From Desulfofundulus salinus (GTDB lineage Bacteria > Bacillota > Desulfotomaculia > Desulfotomaculales > Desulfovirgulaceae): a stretch of 64,000 bases of DNA. The notes below the pieces were generated by a model, which did no database searches, was not told the DNA's origin, and was given only the letters and a program-made list of their open reading frames with translations. The position numbers and the translations under genes are program-made. Shown here piece after piece: positions 52,601 to 61,449 of this stretch (the first letter of the stretch is position 1; every line of letters starts with the position of its first letter). Location: assembly GCF_003627965.1 (NCBI RefSeq), contig NZ_RBWE01000001.1:2559230-2623229 (forward strand). The letters are read 5' to 3'.

Positions 52601-54522
52601 CATACAGCATATCTGTCCAGCCGGCCATTGAGGAGGTTCATAACCCCTCCGGCCCGGGTTTTCTTTTCGTCAAATTTCCGGTCCCTGAGGAGGGAGACCA
52701 GTCGTATGAATTCCGGGGTGGTTTTTAAAAACCCGTTTACAGGAACAGAATCGCCCTCCGGTATATTCTGCACCCGGGCAAATTGCTCCATGATTCTGTT
52801 TATCTCCGGGAACACTGCATCTCCATAAAAAAAGCTGATCACGCTGGTACTGGAGGAAGTAAAGGCATCCTCCAGGGCATGGGCCTCATCCACAATCAGA
52901 GCTGAGTTATCTGACTGTAGAAAGGGTAGTACGGCATGATTGGTAACAACAATCCCGGCATCTTCAGCCTTTAGACGCGCCTGCCTGTGGAAACATTGTT
53001 CAAGAGTACAGCTTTCACACTCGTTATATTGCACAGAGCATTCTTTCAATAAAACTTCTCCACCGGTCTCACCGGCACTCATGAATATGGCCTCCACTTC
53101 TGACGCCAGGCCAGTGTCTGTTACATTTTCCCAATATTTCAATAACTCTCTCCACGGCCCACCATGTTCCAGGTATTGATTTACCCGGCGTTTGCACAGA
53201 TAATGGCTCCGGCCTGCCAGGAAAACCACCTGAACAGTTAGTTTTTTTACGGTAACGATGGTACACAATGTATTATAAAATCGCTTTTGCAGTACCACGG
53301 TACTGGTGGATAAAACCACTTTTTGTTGTGCATTCTGAATGTGCATTAAAGCAGCAACTATAATGGCCAATGTTTTTCCCGTTCCTGTGGCAGCCTGAAT
53401 TAGAACAGTCCCCCCCTGTAAACCCTGATAAATTTCATTGATTAAAGCCTGCTGTTGCGGACGATGTTCATAATTCTGCACCACACTCCGCAGGAACTTA
53501 AGACTGCCTGATGTTTCAAATCCCAGCCCATCTGTAACATCCCCGGAGTAGTTATTCAGCAAATGTTTTCTGCAGTGGGGTGCCAGAGCCAGTTCCAGCC
53601 ACCCTTCATCAACCAGGCTAACCCTGTCAAGACACTGTTGAAGTTGAATCATCTCTGCCAGTCTGACCAGTACTTCCAATCCTGTACCGGCTCCGGCATC
53701 CAGGCCAGCCAGGTAATCGTCCGGCGTGCTGCAATCATTACCCGGATACATCAGTCGCATGAGTAACGAAAGATTGATTATCCTGAAAGGGAGGGGTAGC
53801 CCCTGATCCTCAAACAGCCTGACCACCGCTCTTTTCTCCTCCGGGGACCAGACCACGAGAAATCCATTGCCAGCCACATCCAGCAGTAATTTAACTGCTT
53901 CCTGAGTGGTCAGAATCATATCATTGGCCGTATGCAGACGGGTGGCAGCAGCTTTATGGGGGTTGCGGGTTGCTCCGTTATCGATCAATCTGTCAACCTG
54001 AACACCATCACTCCCCAGGCAGCTCAAACTGATCACCATCCCCTGCGTATCCTTAAGAGATGCATAGGCAACCTGCAGGACAATACCATTCCTGGTGGAG
54101 TAAGCCGGATGATTTTGCAACTCTACTGCCATTTCCTGGTTCTTATCATCCAGAAACCAGCTGGCCTCAGCCGCCCTGGCACTGCCGGCGAGAGCCAGTT
54201 GCCGGCTCCATTCAACCAGGTAAAAGCGGTTGTCAGGATATCGCATGGACATGATTTCATAATACTGTGCTGCCTGCTTATGTTTCCCGGATTCAGCCAG
54301 ACGACGAGCCATCCTCTCTACAGTTTCATCCGGAAAACCCGGGTCAACCAGCCAGCAACTACCATGCTTCTGCCAGCGTTGACCCTCCCCTTTCTTCAGG
54401 ACCATGTTTATTTCAAAATCTGTAATACCCCGTCCCAGCAGCTTCTGCAATTCCTTAATATTCAATGGCCCCCGTTCAAGAAGTAGTTCTTCTATTTTAT
54501 CGGCAAGTTTGTCATAGTTCAT
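49687..54522 (-). CDS. Fused DinG/XPD-type and RecQ-type helicase
   Basis: About 1611 aa from the ATG 5 nt after AGGGTGA, overlapping drmC by 11 nt. Parts (residues approximate): 1-60 winged helix (IKELQKLLGRGITDFEINMV); 60-125 TPR-like helices; 140-290 a fold like the DnaQ exonuclease of DinG but without its acidic residues (VVWSPEEKRAVV in place of VAHNxxFD); 345-925 an XPD/DinG helicase with Walker A AATGTGKT, cysteines near 443, 495, 502, 505 and 510 for a 4Fe-4S cluster, DEAH (LIVDEAHALED), and QACGRLIRTRNDKG; 955-1500 a RecQ helicase with HTGSGKSLCFQLP, VDEAHCVWQWGHSFRPEF, QEAGRAGRDGEPADC and a zinc site CGNCDYC. Two complete motors of opposite polarity (DinG 5'-3', RecQ 3'-5' in known members) in one chain is unusual. 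It sits inside the DISARM-like operon. Confidence 0.9.
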   Translation of the reverse strand: MNYDKLADKIEELLLERGPLNIKELQKLLGRGITDFEINMVLKKGEGQRWQKHGSCWLVDPGFPDETVERMARRLAESGKHKQAAQYYEIMSMRYPDNRFYLVEWSRQLALAGSARAAEASWFLDDKNQEMAVELQNHPAYSTRNGIVLQVAYASLKDTQGMVISLSCLGSDGVQVDRLIDNGATRNPHKAAATRLHTANDMILTTQEAVKLLLDVAGNGFLVVWSPEEKRAVVRLFEDQGLPLPFRIINLSLLMRLMYPGNDCSTPDDYLAGLDAGAGTGLEVLVRLAEMIQLQQCLDRVSLVDEGWLELALAPHCRKHLLNNYSGDVTDGLGFETSGSLKFLRSVVQNYEHRPQQQALINEIYQGLQGGTVLIQAATGTGKTLAIIVAALMHIQNAQQKVVLSTSTVVLQKRFYNTLCTIVTVKKLTVQVVFLAGRSHYLCKRRVNQYLEHGGPWRELLKYWENVTDTGLASEVEAIFMSAGETGGEVLLKECSVQYNECESCTLEQCFHRQARLKAEDAGIVVTNHAVLPFLQSDNSALIVDEAHALEDAFTSSSTSVISFFYGDAVFPEINRIMEQFARVQNIPEGDSVPVNGFLKTTPEFIRLVSLLRDRKFDEKKTRAGGVMNLLNGRLDRYAVWFVKGAQEIQLHVAPLEVKREASLCLKNFSARVLLSATLSTGDKGQYVAERLGLGSDYHYAEYDSPFDLARQATLCIPIELPLASGEYEREYRQEAAGMIIQLAATAGGRTMVIFNSRSRLLLMKEACLPLASSAGLEILVQEEGLSREAIIRKFKDERGVIIFGLRSFAEGVDFPGDQLQCLIIETLPFAGVDEPLVAGRMALYGEDKWFEKYYLPLAVLRFAQACGRLIRTRNDKGIIVVLDKRLAFMDYAEHFKEVIHPIPVQVEPFQDIVGRLNRLIAPNREIPAEGVKEDVSLLPRSCLKDEEYVIYRPEIMAMLYRMGYSGFRPVQEKVVRRILTGKNVMVLMHTGSGKSLCFQLPALMRPGLTLVVTPVVALMKDQVDHLREKGIDCADYLSYTQSKARREEVLYRLLEGQIRLLYVSPERLADESFRRILKQQKIVQLVVDEAHCVWQWGHSFRPEFLRIRDWLAGFGQIPVAAFTATAPPAVLEDICHHLGIKRGEAIVYLAVRKNLYFGVVNFSRFERDEMIAHKLQLLLAMLAADRRPTIVYAASRHRSRVVYNHLMACGIRAALYTGELTGEERTLAQELFFSRQVDVMVATSAFGMGIDRPDVRRVIHFEMPPTLEAYYQEAGRAGRDGEPADCLLFYHKDDIRIQRSLLEKSVIKQNDVKAFAYELNNITWRHSGIVTEDELASRLKNRTDVNINILFYHFERMGWLKRTVLPRTVLISRVDRAKAPVLFSYMKDLPVEVSVQEIARELGQTVQDTVKILTGLMEQGVVHWLARDRQLHLEYTGPYPAEAAREFDYEPVEKFRQLAEEGLTRMVEYAEGSCCRVAAIQEHMGAPVEDTCGNCDYCLGQNLVKQLAAARFAGELWNDEEQVLRLISDTGGRFTKETYIRYLTITHGGWSDEEREYLVSHPAYGSLAYLGYKKVSELIEDMIKAGKLQEKGGRLLPVASDREKVAGAGE

Positions 54523-55327
54523 GGTCTTCACCCTGGGCGGTAATCTTCCGAACCTCTCCACGACCTATCAGAGAGTTAAGTAATTCCGCAACCTTCTGGC
54601 CTGTTTTTCCTGTTACCCGCAGACCCACCTCTATATTTGCACCTAGCCCGTGATAGGTAAGATTTGCGGAAGTTACCAGCAGATCCCTATCATCAACAAG
54701 CATCAGCTTGGCATGCAGCGAGGTCATCGGATCGCTGGAATCCTCCGGTCTGGTGAAATATTCGGGCGGGGTAACGTCCTCCGGCCACATGGCATTGAGA
54801 ACAGGTAAACGCTGTTCCAGGCGATCAGCAAGAATTCTGATACGCTGAACTCCGCGCCGGCGGGCTCTTGCCAGTGCTTCAATTATGCTTTCACAACCTG
54901 ATGTCAGAGAATAACCAACCAGGTCGATGGACCGGGTGGCCCGCTCCGCCATTTCACACAATATTTCCCTGGTGGAACGTGCCGGTATGGATATATTTAC
55001 CGGACCTGTCCAGACAAGATCCACCCTTTCCTTCTCTCTGTTGGCCACATTCAAAAAATAACTGGCGGTACGCAGAGCAGTGCAGAGCACCAGGGAGTCA
55101 GATGCCGAGCGGAGAAATCTGACTGCAGCACCCAGTGCCTGACCGGAAATATCCAGTTCACTGGCAACAGACACTGAAGGAGAGTGGTGGTGCAACCGGC
55201 CCTTTTCAAGCGCATCTGCCAGCAACTTGATTTTTTGTGCAGGGAGAATGCGTAACAATAAATCCAGGGATTCAAGCGTTTCCTTTCGCAAACCGCTCAA
55301 CCCTTCATTCCATACTGAAGAAGCCAT
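54512..55327 (-). CDS. drmC: DISARM protein DrmC, phospholipase D-like
   Basis: A 271-aa protein with one PLD/HKD active site: SLHAKLMLVDDRDLLVTSAN near residue 205 (HxKxxxxD). The N-terminal half is helical, then a first, degenerate half of the PLD fold. PLD-type nucleases such as Nuc work as dimers with one HKD each, so two chains would give a full site. DrmC is a core DISARM gene, though shown to be dispensable for some activity in a Bacillus system. Its start overlaps the end of drmB by 23 nt and its stop overlaps the helicase start, so the three are translated as a unit. Confidence 0.85.
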   Translation of the reverse strand: MASSVWNEGLSGLRKETLESLDLLLRILPAQKIKLLADALEKGRLHHHSPSVSVASELDISGQALGAAVRFLRSASDSLVLCTALRTASYFLNVANREKERVDLVWTGPVNISIPARSTREILCEMAERATRSIDLVGYSLTSGCESIIEALARARRRGVQRIRILADRLEQRLPVLNAMWPEDVTPPEYFTRPEDSSDPMTSLHAKLMLVDDRDLLVTSANLTYHGLGANIEVGLRVTGKTGQKVAELLNSLIGRGEVRKITAQGEDHEL

Positions 55328-56978
55328 AACCGGTTACCATCGGTAGATCCATAACCAGTGCCCGGTCCAGCAGACGGTTGGATTTCTCACAGGAAGTCTC
55401 GGAAATTAAAGTGCAGGCATGACAGGCAGCAGCATTGAAACTACCCGTTGCTGCGGGGTCATGTTCGGCACAGAGGGGATCAGAAGAACACACGACGACA
55501 TCTTCCAGTAAACCATCCATTATACCGGCAAACCTCTCCGGTTCTCCCTGCATAACAAGGCCGCCCAGACTGCCATCTGAATCAGGGGTAGCAGTATAAA
55601 TTAAAATACCCCTCATCTCATTATCAGCGTATATACGTTCTCTTAAGGAAGAGCTGGAATAACCACACTCCAGTGATAGCTGCCGGATCAGCAGATGGGC
55701 CAGGGTATGTAAAAACACAAAACGCGGAGTTATTTCAACCCATTTATAATCATTCTTCTGTCTTTCCCTTAACCAGCGGTTATAGTTCTTATTAAGAACT
55801 TTAACCCTCTCCTGCACTTTGTCGATATTTTCCCATCGTTCGATACGCTGTTTATCCAGTATAATGAAAATACCTTCCCCCCGGGTTTCCACTGCAGGAA
55901 GCCAATCAGTTCTTTCCCGGCTGAGCCAGGCAAAGGAGGCCTCACTGTCCTCCCCCGGGGGCTCAATCCTGGTAAAACCCCGCAGTACCCGTACCTCCCG
56001 CAGGCGGCTGATCAGCACAATTTTTTCTATAAAATCACTGTATCTTACAGGAACCTCACCAGGACTGGCGGTGAAGTTCTCATCATTCTCATTATTGCAG
56101 GTGGAAAGCTTCAGCCATTCATCCCATTTCAGATCAGTGGAAATACTGGCATTTTTACGCATCCCAATTATTTGTTCAACTTCCTCGATGGACATTCCCT
56201 TAAAGTAAACCCGGGCAATCTGATCCAATGTGACACCCTCTTCAAGCCAATTCTCAATATCTGACCACTTTTTTTCCAGTCTCTGCATCCGGGGGTCAGT
56301 CCAGGGGGGAATGGAAACAGCACTGACCACCACCGGAAAATAAACATTGGAAGCACCTCTTAACAGACCCCGTGGTTTGCTATCGCAATCGCTTTCGTCA
56401 CAATCCCGCCCCAGCCAGGGACGTCTGCCGTTACACCGGGAAAATACATGTGAGGCCCCGGTAGCACCCCCCAGGTCATGTTCCAAACCACAGGTTTTGC
56501 ATTTAACCACCAGACCCTTCAGGGAGCCGGTGGTCCAGGTACCATTAAGGTAAAGTTCCGGCTGAGAACATACCTTCCCATCCTGATGAGCCCACAAAAT
56601 CCAGGGAAAATCTTCAATATGTCCCCGGTCGCAGGCCACAATTAATCTGGCCGGGTGGGTTTTACCCCCACAGTTGCAACGTGGCAATCTATTCTGACCT
56701 GTCACAGGAAACCTGTTGCTCAGGCGATGGCATTTGACACATACCCGGTAGGTGGGAAAAGAAATACAGGGCACATCAAATTTACCTTCATTTTTCGGGG
56801 CATAAAACTCCATAACCCCCAGTATCTTTTGCAGTCTGGGCTCTAAAATGACGTCCCCGTAGGGCCATTCATCTATACCGATGATCATCACCGAATCATC
56901 TGGCAGATCCACAATTGCTCCCGGACCGAAGGTAGAAATTAACTGACTGGGCCTGATTTTCCCCGGTATTTCCGTCAC
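55305..56978 (-). CDS. drmB: DISARM protein DrmB, DUF1998 domain
   Basis: A 557-aa protein; GTG start 5 nt after AGGAGGAG. The N-terminus RPSQLISTFGPGAIVDLPD is typical for DrmB. Two cysteine sets (CVKCHRLS...CNCGG, and CDRGHIEDFPW with CKTCGLEHD) suggest zinc binding. The C-terminal part (LAHLLIRQLSLECGYSSSSL, ILIYTATPDSDGSLGGLV, then CxxC-type residues CSSDPLCAEH and CHACTLISETSC) is the DUF1998 domain, which in other defence helicases is fused to the motor. DrmA and DrmB form a complex that loads on unmethylated DNA with a 5' overhang in the studied system. Gap to drmA is 47 bp. Confidence 0.9.
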   Translation of the reverse strand: MTEIPGKIRPSQLISTFGPGAIVDLPDDSVMIIGIDEWPYGDVILEPRLQKILGVMEFYAPKNEGKFDVPCISFPTYRVCVKCHRLSNRFPVTGQNRLPRCNCGGKTHPARLIVACDRGHIEDFPWILWAHQDGKVCSQPELYLNGTWTTGSLKGLVVKCKTCGLEHDLGGATGASHVFSRCNGRRPWLGRDCDESDCDSKPRGLLRGASNVYFPVVVSAVSIPPWTDPRMQRLEKKWSDIENWLEEGVTLDQIARVYFKGMSIEEVEQIIGMRKNASISTDLKWDEWLKLSTCNNENDENFTASPGEVPVRYSDFIEKIVLISRLREVRVLRGFTRIEPPGEDSEASFAWLSRERTDWLPAVETRGEGIFIILDKQRIERWENIDKVQERVKVLNKNYNRWLRERQKNDYKWVEITPRFVFLHTLAHLLIRQLSLECGYSSSSLRERIYADNEMRGILIYTATPDSDGSLGGLVMQGEPERFAGIMDGLLEDVVVCSSDPLCAEHDPAATGSFNAAACHACTLISETSCEKSNRLLDRALVMDLPMVTGYGFFSME

Positions 56979-57025
56979 TATATCTCCTCCTGCTTACCGC
57001 TTTTATAATCTTGAGATGTATAACA

Positions 57026-60000
57026 CTAAATACGCCTGTAAAAAAGACCACATTCCTTTTCCACTTCCCTCAGAGACTCCGGAATAGCTCTGGCCCCTTC
57101 CACATTCTGATCATAATGCCGGATAAGCGGTGCCACAGAAGCCGCCAGTCTACCCATGTTTGGTTGTAAATAGCGCAGGTCGCTCTCCTCAAGACGCCTC
57201 CGTTCCCACCAGTCAAAGACGCGCTCCAGCTCCAGTTCAAAACGGTCCCGTTCGGCTGGTTCGACATTTTCAACTCGTGTCAGCAGGCTCTGTTTAATCC
57301 GGTCTACCAGAGGGCGGTGCTTCCCGAACCGATCAAATTGTCCGGCACCATTATTTGGCGCAAGATCCGGGGCAAGGGTTCTGGCAAGCCCGATGACCAC
57401 ACCGGTTAGCCCGCGATCAACCGCCCTGGGTGAGAAGGGAGTAACACTGGTGGCCTCCACAAACCGGTAGAGCATGGTATGATAGCTGATAAATCGCTCA
57501 TAGTGAGACATATCCCTGGGTCTATGAGGGTTGTATAAAGTTACCACAAGTCCGGGGTACCGCCGGCCCACCCGGCTGGTGGCCTGAATGTACTCTGAAG
57601 TTCCCTTGGGCTGTCCGTTTACTACCATTAAACCCAGGCGATCAACATCCACACCCACGGAAATCATATTGGTAGCAAGCAGAACATCAATGGGATCGCT
57701 GGTTGCATCTTTTTCCAGTGCCGAAAGAATCTCAGGAATTTCATCCGCTTTGCACCGGCTTGTTAATTCCACCTGTGTTAGAGGACGGGCATACTCCTCA
57801 CCCCCTGCGAGGAGACTGATACGGTCCGGTATGTCATCTTCCACCAGTCGAACTGCACCACCAAGTTCCCGCAGACTATTAAAATAACCCACAAGAGTCC
57901 AGTATGGGTCCAGTTCTTCGGGTTTGTACAGGCCACTCTGTTTCATCTTCCACAGGGAATGCAGAAGTGAAGCATAAACCCTGACCACGGTTGTTTTCAT
58001 GCTTCGTTCTCTGGCACATACACCGGCATAAAGTCTGCCCGGTGTTGTTTCTGCCGGTTTTTCAAACGAAAAGAAGTTATCTTCCGCCGTCAGTCCCGGC
58101 GGTGGAAACTGACGTACAGCTCTTGCAAAGACCCGGCCTATCTGGTCACCGGCCCGGCGGATAGTGGCAGTGGATGCTACCACTTTGGGACGTACCGGCC
58201 GACCATCAACTTCAGTTGTGCAGAGTTCATCCACCATCGCCTCATACAATCCCACCATCGTTCCCAGTGGTCCAGATATAAGATGCAATTCGTCCTGGAT
58301 AATCAGGTCCGGAGGTGCCAGGCCATCAACAGCAGTAATTGTGGCTCCATTACCAGGTTTATGGGGATCCCTGTCAGCAGGCGTGAGAAAACCCCGGATG
58401 GAAGAATATCGGTCTACTTTACCCAAAATGGCTCCCGCCCGGGGTTTCCAGGGTACCCGGGCCATCTTGTCAACAGTGCCTATGACAATCGAAGGTGTTC
58501 GTGTATAAATATCTTCATCCACTGTATAGACGGGAATCGCTCTGTTCACATCGTTGACATTTCCGTGAAACTCACATTCCTCCCGAGGGCAGTGTATAAG
58601 CAGGCTGTTAATTTTATGATTAATCCGATAGTTAGATGCGGTTAGTTTTTCCCCGCACCAGGGACAGGCATGAAGTTGAACCGGATTCCTGGAGTTTATT
58701 TTTATACCAGATCTTATATCGTTCAGTGCTTTCTCTGCATCTTTTACATCATTTGGTGTACTTGACTGCCCCACCCAGAGCCCTATACTGAAGGGAGTTG
58801 TACCCCAGGTTCCAGGGTCCCTGCGGCGCAGAACCTCACAGGCGCACATCAGAGCAGCCGCCCGCTGAAACTGTTGTATGGTTAAAAGACGCAGGGTGTA
58901 ACGCATTAAGACTGCCGTACCTGACCCGTTTAGCCCTGCCCCGGTCAGCCGTCGCCAGGCAATGGTAAAGGCTGCCAGTCCCAGATAAGCCTCCGTTTTA
59001 CCACCACCGGTAGGAAACCAGAGTAAGTCAACCAGCTCACGTTCATCATCCGCAGGGTTAACAATACCCTTCAGGTTAAGCAGTATAAAAGCCAGCTGAA
59101 AGGGACGCCATCGACCGTTCAGATCTGGTGCTGATGTTTTCCGCCTGCCGGTTCGCCTGTACTCTGCTGCCCACCTGCCATAAGAAAGCTGGTAAAGCAT
59201 CGCTTCATTGGCAAACTGGAATGCCTTTCTCACCCGGCAATTATGTAGCAAAGCAATACCGCCCCGGATGCGCCCCAGTACATCCCGGCACCGTGCCAGA
59301 TGCTCTCTGGCTACCGGTTTCTGCGAGTCCTTCAGATCAGCAACCTCTTTTTCTTTTGCCGTTATCCAGTTCTCATAAGCCCGCGGTAACTCCTCCAGTT
59401 CAGAAATGAGCTCTTCCGGATCGGAGCAGCGGGCCAGAAACATCATATCCAGACAACGCAAATCCCTCAGTTCCAGGTGCTCAACCTTCGGCAATTCAAA
59501 GGTGGGAATGATTTCTGTAAAGACCCTGCAGGCCAGCCGACCCTCAACGCCACTCCAGCCAACTGCACAGCCATGTCCAACACCAAACTCCATTTTATTC
59601 CGGTAGAGAAGGCTGAATGTTTCGATATCCGGGTCTGAGGAATTGTTTTCCAGGGAACGCTCGACAAATACAGGTTGAGAACCATGTCCTTGAAGGTGAA
59701 TTTCCGGTTGAAACAGGCAGAATCTGTCAAGCATTTCCTTCTCTCCGGGCCGGCGATTGCCGTTGAACAGAAACACTGTCAAAAAGCGTTCTTCGTTACC
59801 ACTGCGACATATCCATTTAAGCCGGCCACCCCTGGCTAAGTTTCTTGAGTCACTGTTATCATGGCCAACCGGAATATCAATGACTTCCGCAACAGGAGTT
59901 CGCTTCCAGCCACTATCCGGGTCAATCTGATCATACACTCCGTATGATACATAACATTTTACAAGCTCTGTATCTTTTTTCACCATAACAGTTAAGCCGA

Positions 60001-60250
60001 TGGATGAAGGCATAAAGGCCATTGCCAGCGGCGCCTGTTCAAAATCATTTACATCATCCAGTTCTTCAGATTGACCTGTGGTTTCTGCCCTGCTATCGTC
60101 TTCCATTGGGTTGATTGGTGTCTGGTCGGGATATAAAATCCCGGTTAAGTAGTGAATGGTTGGCGGATCCTTGATTTGTTCCTCTATATCACCGGGACCC
60201 ACCAGATCAATCCGTAAGTTTTTCAGAATTTCTTCTCTAATACCGGTCAT
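57026..60250 (-). CDS. drmA: DISARM helicase DrmA
   Basis: About 1074 aa. The ATG following AAAGGTGAG is chosen over a GTG three codons upstream that lies within that site. An N-terminal domain of 400 residues precedes an SF2 helicase core: Walker A LLWFPTGGGKTEAYLGLA near residue 415, zinc-like CPWCGEKL and CPREEC, Walker B IIQDELHLISGPLG, motif III ASTATIRR, and C-terminal motor with LATNMISVGVDVDRLGLMVV and YIQATSRVGRR. This matches DrmA, the main DISARM motor. It is the first gene of the operon, and a 480-bp gene-poor stretch upstream should hold the promoter. Confidence 0.9.
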   Translation of the reverse strand: MTGIREEILKNLRIDLVGPGDIEEQIKDPPTIHYLTGILYPDQTPINPMEDDSRAETTGQSEELDDVNDFEQAPLAMAFMPSSIGLTVMVKKDTELVKCYVSYGVYDQIDPDSGWKRTPVAEVIDIPVGHDNSDSRNLARGGRLKWICRSGNEERFLTVFLFNGNRRPGEKEMLDRFCLFQPEIHLQGHGSQPVFVERSLENNSSDPDIETFSLLYRNKMEFGVGHGCAVGWSGVEGRLACRVFTEIIPTFELPKVEHLELRDLRCLDMMFLARCSDPEELISELEELPRAYENWITAKEKEVADLKDSQKPVAREHLARCRDVLGRIRGGIALLHNCRVRKAFQFANEAMLYQLSYGRWAAEYRRTGRRKTSAPDLNGRWRPFQLAFILLNLKGIVNPADDERELVDLLWFPTGGGKTEAYLGLAAFTIAWRRLTGAGLNGSGTAVLMRYTLRLLTIQQFQRAAALMCACEVLRRRDPGTWGTTPFSIGLWVGQSSTPNDVKDAEKALNDIRSGIKINSRNPVQLHACPWCGEKLTASNYRINHKINSLLIHCPREECEFHGNVNDVNRAIPVYTVDEDIYTRTPSIVIGTVDKMARVPWKPRAGAILGKVDRYSSIRGFLTPADRDPHKPGNGATITAVDGLAPPDLIIQDELHLISGPLGTMVGLYEAMVDELCTTEVDGRPVRPKVVASTATIRRAGDQIGRVFARAVRQFPPPGLTAEDNFFSFEKPAETTPGRLYAGVCARERSMKTTVVRVYASLLHSLWKMKQSGLYKPEELDPYWTLVGYFNSLRELGGAVRLVEDDIPDRISLLAGGEEYARPLTQVELTSRCKADEIPEILSALEKDATSDPIDVLLATNMISVGVDVDRLGLMVVNGQPKGTSEYIQATSRVGRRYPGLVVTLYNPHRPRDMSHYERFISYHTMLYRFVEATSVTPFSPRAVDRGLTGVVIGLARTLAPDLAPNNGAGQFDRFGKHRPLVDRIKQSLLTRVENVEPAERDRFELELERVFDWWERRRLEESDLRYLQPNMGRLAASVAPLIRHYDQNVEGARAIPESLREVEKECGLFYRRI

Positions 60251-60745
60251 TTTACTCACCTTTCTGTTTATCGTAATGAAATTATTTACGCCAAAATCAT
60301 TGATTGATCCAGAAAACCAGGCTTACTGGCAGTTTGAGGTTATTCATCGGCCGTTATTAATCGCAGGTGGCTGCCGCGACTGCCCGGGAAATGTATCAAC
60401 CATTTTACCACCACCCTACTGGCTCCGACCGGTATGCATCTCGCAGCACAGTATAACGGCATGAAGCAGCTGTCCTCAACGGCCTGCTGCATTTGTTTAA
60501 GATCCGTATTTATCTTTATCTGAACGGTAACCACCAGACATTCGATGGATTATCGAATTTTTGAATCATTTTACCCGGCAGTTTTCGTCCTGCAGGCAGC
60601 CGATGCTTACCAGAATTGGAAACTTAAATTTCGCCACCGGCTTGCAAATTTCCTCCATATGTTCAACTCTTTTTTCCTTTTATTTTCTGGACTAGAAACC
60701 TTGATTCTATTTTACACTATCTCACAGGCAACGGGCTAACAGGGA
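60251..60745. other. Gene-poor upstream region of drmA with one relic
   Basis: About 500 bp. Apart from the YvrJ remnant at 60566-60658 nothing recognisable is seen. The part nearest drmA is AT-rich and the likely site of its promoter; no clear -35/-10 pair with good spacing was found by eye. Confidence 0.5.
60566..60658 (-). pseudogene. Degenerate YvrJ-like remnant
   Basis: A 30-codon frame, MEEICKPVAKFKFPILVSIG and a short tail, matches the start of the intact YvrJ protein at 61235-61387 (EEIFKLVANYGFPMVVAGY) but has lost the transmembrane character and the end. Confidence 0.6.
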
Positions 60746-60771
60746 ACAAAAAATCAGGCCTCTTGCCTGAT
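60746..60771 (-). terminator. Intrinsic terminator
   Basis: On the minus strand ATCAGGC and GCCTGAT pair around a 6-nt loop and run into TTTTTTGTT. It would have ended transcription of the peptidoglycan-binding and YvrJ genes. Confidence 0.82.
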
Positions 60772-60976
60772 TCTATGAATAGCAGGTCGGGTTAATGAAA
60801 GCTTTAAACTGCGCGCCCGGTCCCCCTCGCCGGCCCCCCTGGTCGGACATCCACATGATTAAACCCCACATACCGGCCTCCCCCCGGCCACCCAGTTCTT
60901 CGGCGACAGCTTACACTCCCCGGGACGGCACCCGACACGACAATGTCTGCCGCGTTACCCAGCAGGTACTGGCTGT

Positions 60977-61195
60977 TCAAGGTGCCGGGTGAGGCAGGAG
61001 CGGCCCGAGCGCCACCACGGTGAGCGGACCGGCGATGCCGTCCACTTACAGGCCGCAGTAGCGCTGCGGCGCCTCCACCGCCCGCCGGGTGAGCAGGCCG
61101 AAGATGCCGTCAACCGGCCCGGGGTCGAAGCCTGCGGCGGCCAGTTCCCGCTGCAGTTCTGTCACGTTCAACCCACAGCCGCCAGGAACCGGCAT
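60977..61195 (-). pseudogene. Peptidoglycan-binding domain protein with in-frame stop
   Basis: Reads MPVPGGCGLNVTELQRELAA, then GFDPGPVDGIFGLLTRRAVE, a TAA at 61046-61048, and VDGIAGPLTVVALGPLL. This is a PG_binding_1 domain with its two VDGIxGxxT repeats, broken by one stop codon at codon 50. Such proteins are common next to YvrJ and DUF2922 genes in Gram-positive anaerobes. Confidence 0.8.
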
Positions 61196-61234
61196 CAGCG
61201 ACCGCCCTCCACGATCTGCCGTATCTGGTCCACG

Positions 61235-61387
61235 TCAACGTCTGACTGCCTTGCCACCAACAGAGGTCAGCAGGGTGATGGACTTCTGCAGTTCTTTGAA
61301 CAGTGGCTCCAGGCGCACAAGAAGGTAGCCGGCAACCACCATTGGAAACCCGTAGTTCGCCACCAGCTTGAAAATTTCCTCCACCAT
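61235..61387 (-). CDS. YvrJ family small membrane protein
   Basis: A 50-aa protein: EEIFKLVANYGFPMVVAGYL at the N-terminus, then LLVRLEPLFKELQKSITLL. This is the full YvrJ family pattern, one transmembrane helix with a short amphipathic tail. The start ATG follows GGGAAGTG. Function of the family is unknown; in phages and some genomes it occurs with DUF1659 and DUF2922 proteins. Its neighbours on both sides are broken, so its own use is doubtful. Confidence 0.8.
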   Translation of the reverse strand: MVEEIFKLVANYGFPMVVAGYLLVRLEPLFKELQKSITLLTSVGGKAVRR

Positions 61388-61449
61388 TGACACTTCCCGT
61401 ACAAAAAATAAAGGGTGGTATCCCCACCAACCCGGCCGCCATTGGTTTT

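Noticed and set aside
45040..60250. Class 1 DISARM or a BREX/Dnd system
   Set aside because: No SNF2-type drmD, adenine methyltransferase drmMI, PglZ or DndBCDE-like gene is present; the m5C methyltransferase points to class 2.
60340..60534. Minus-strand frame of 64 codons upstream of drmA
   Set aside because: No ribosome site and no recognised motif; composition looks random.
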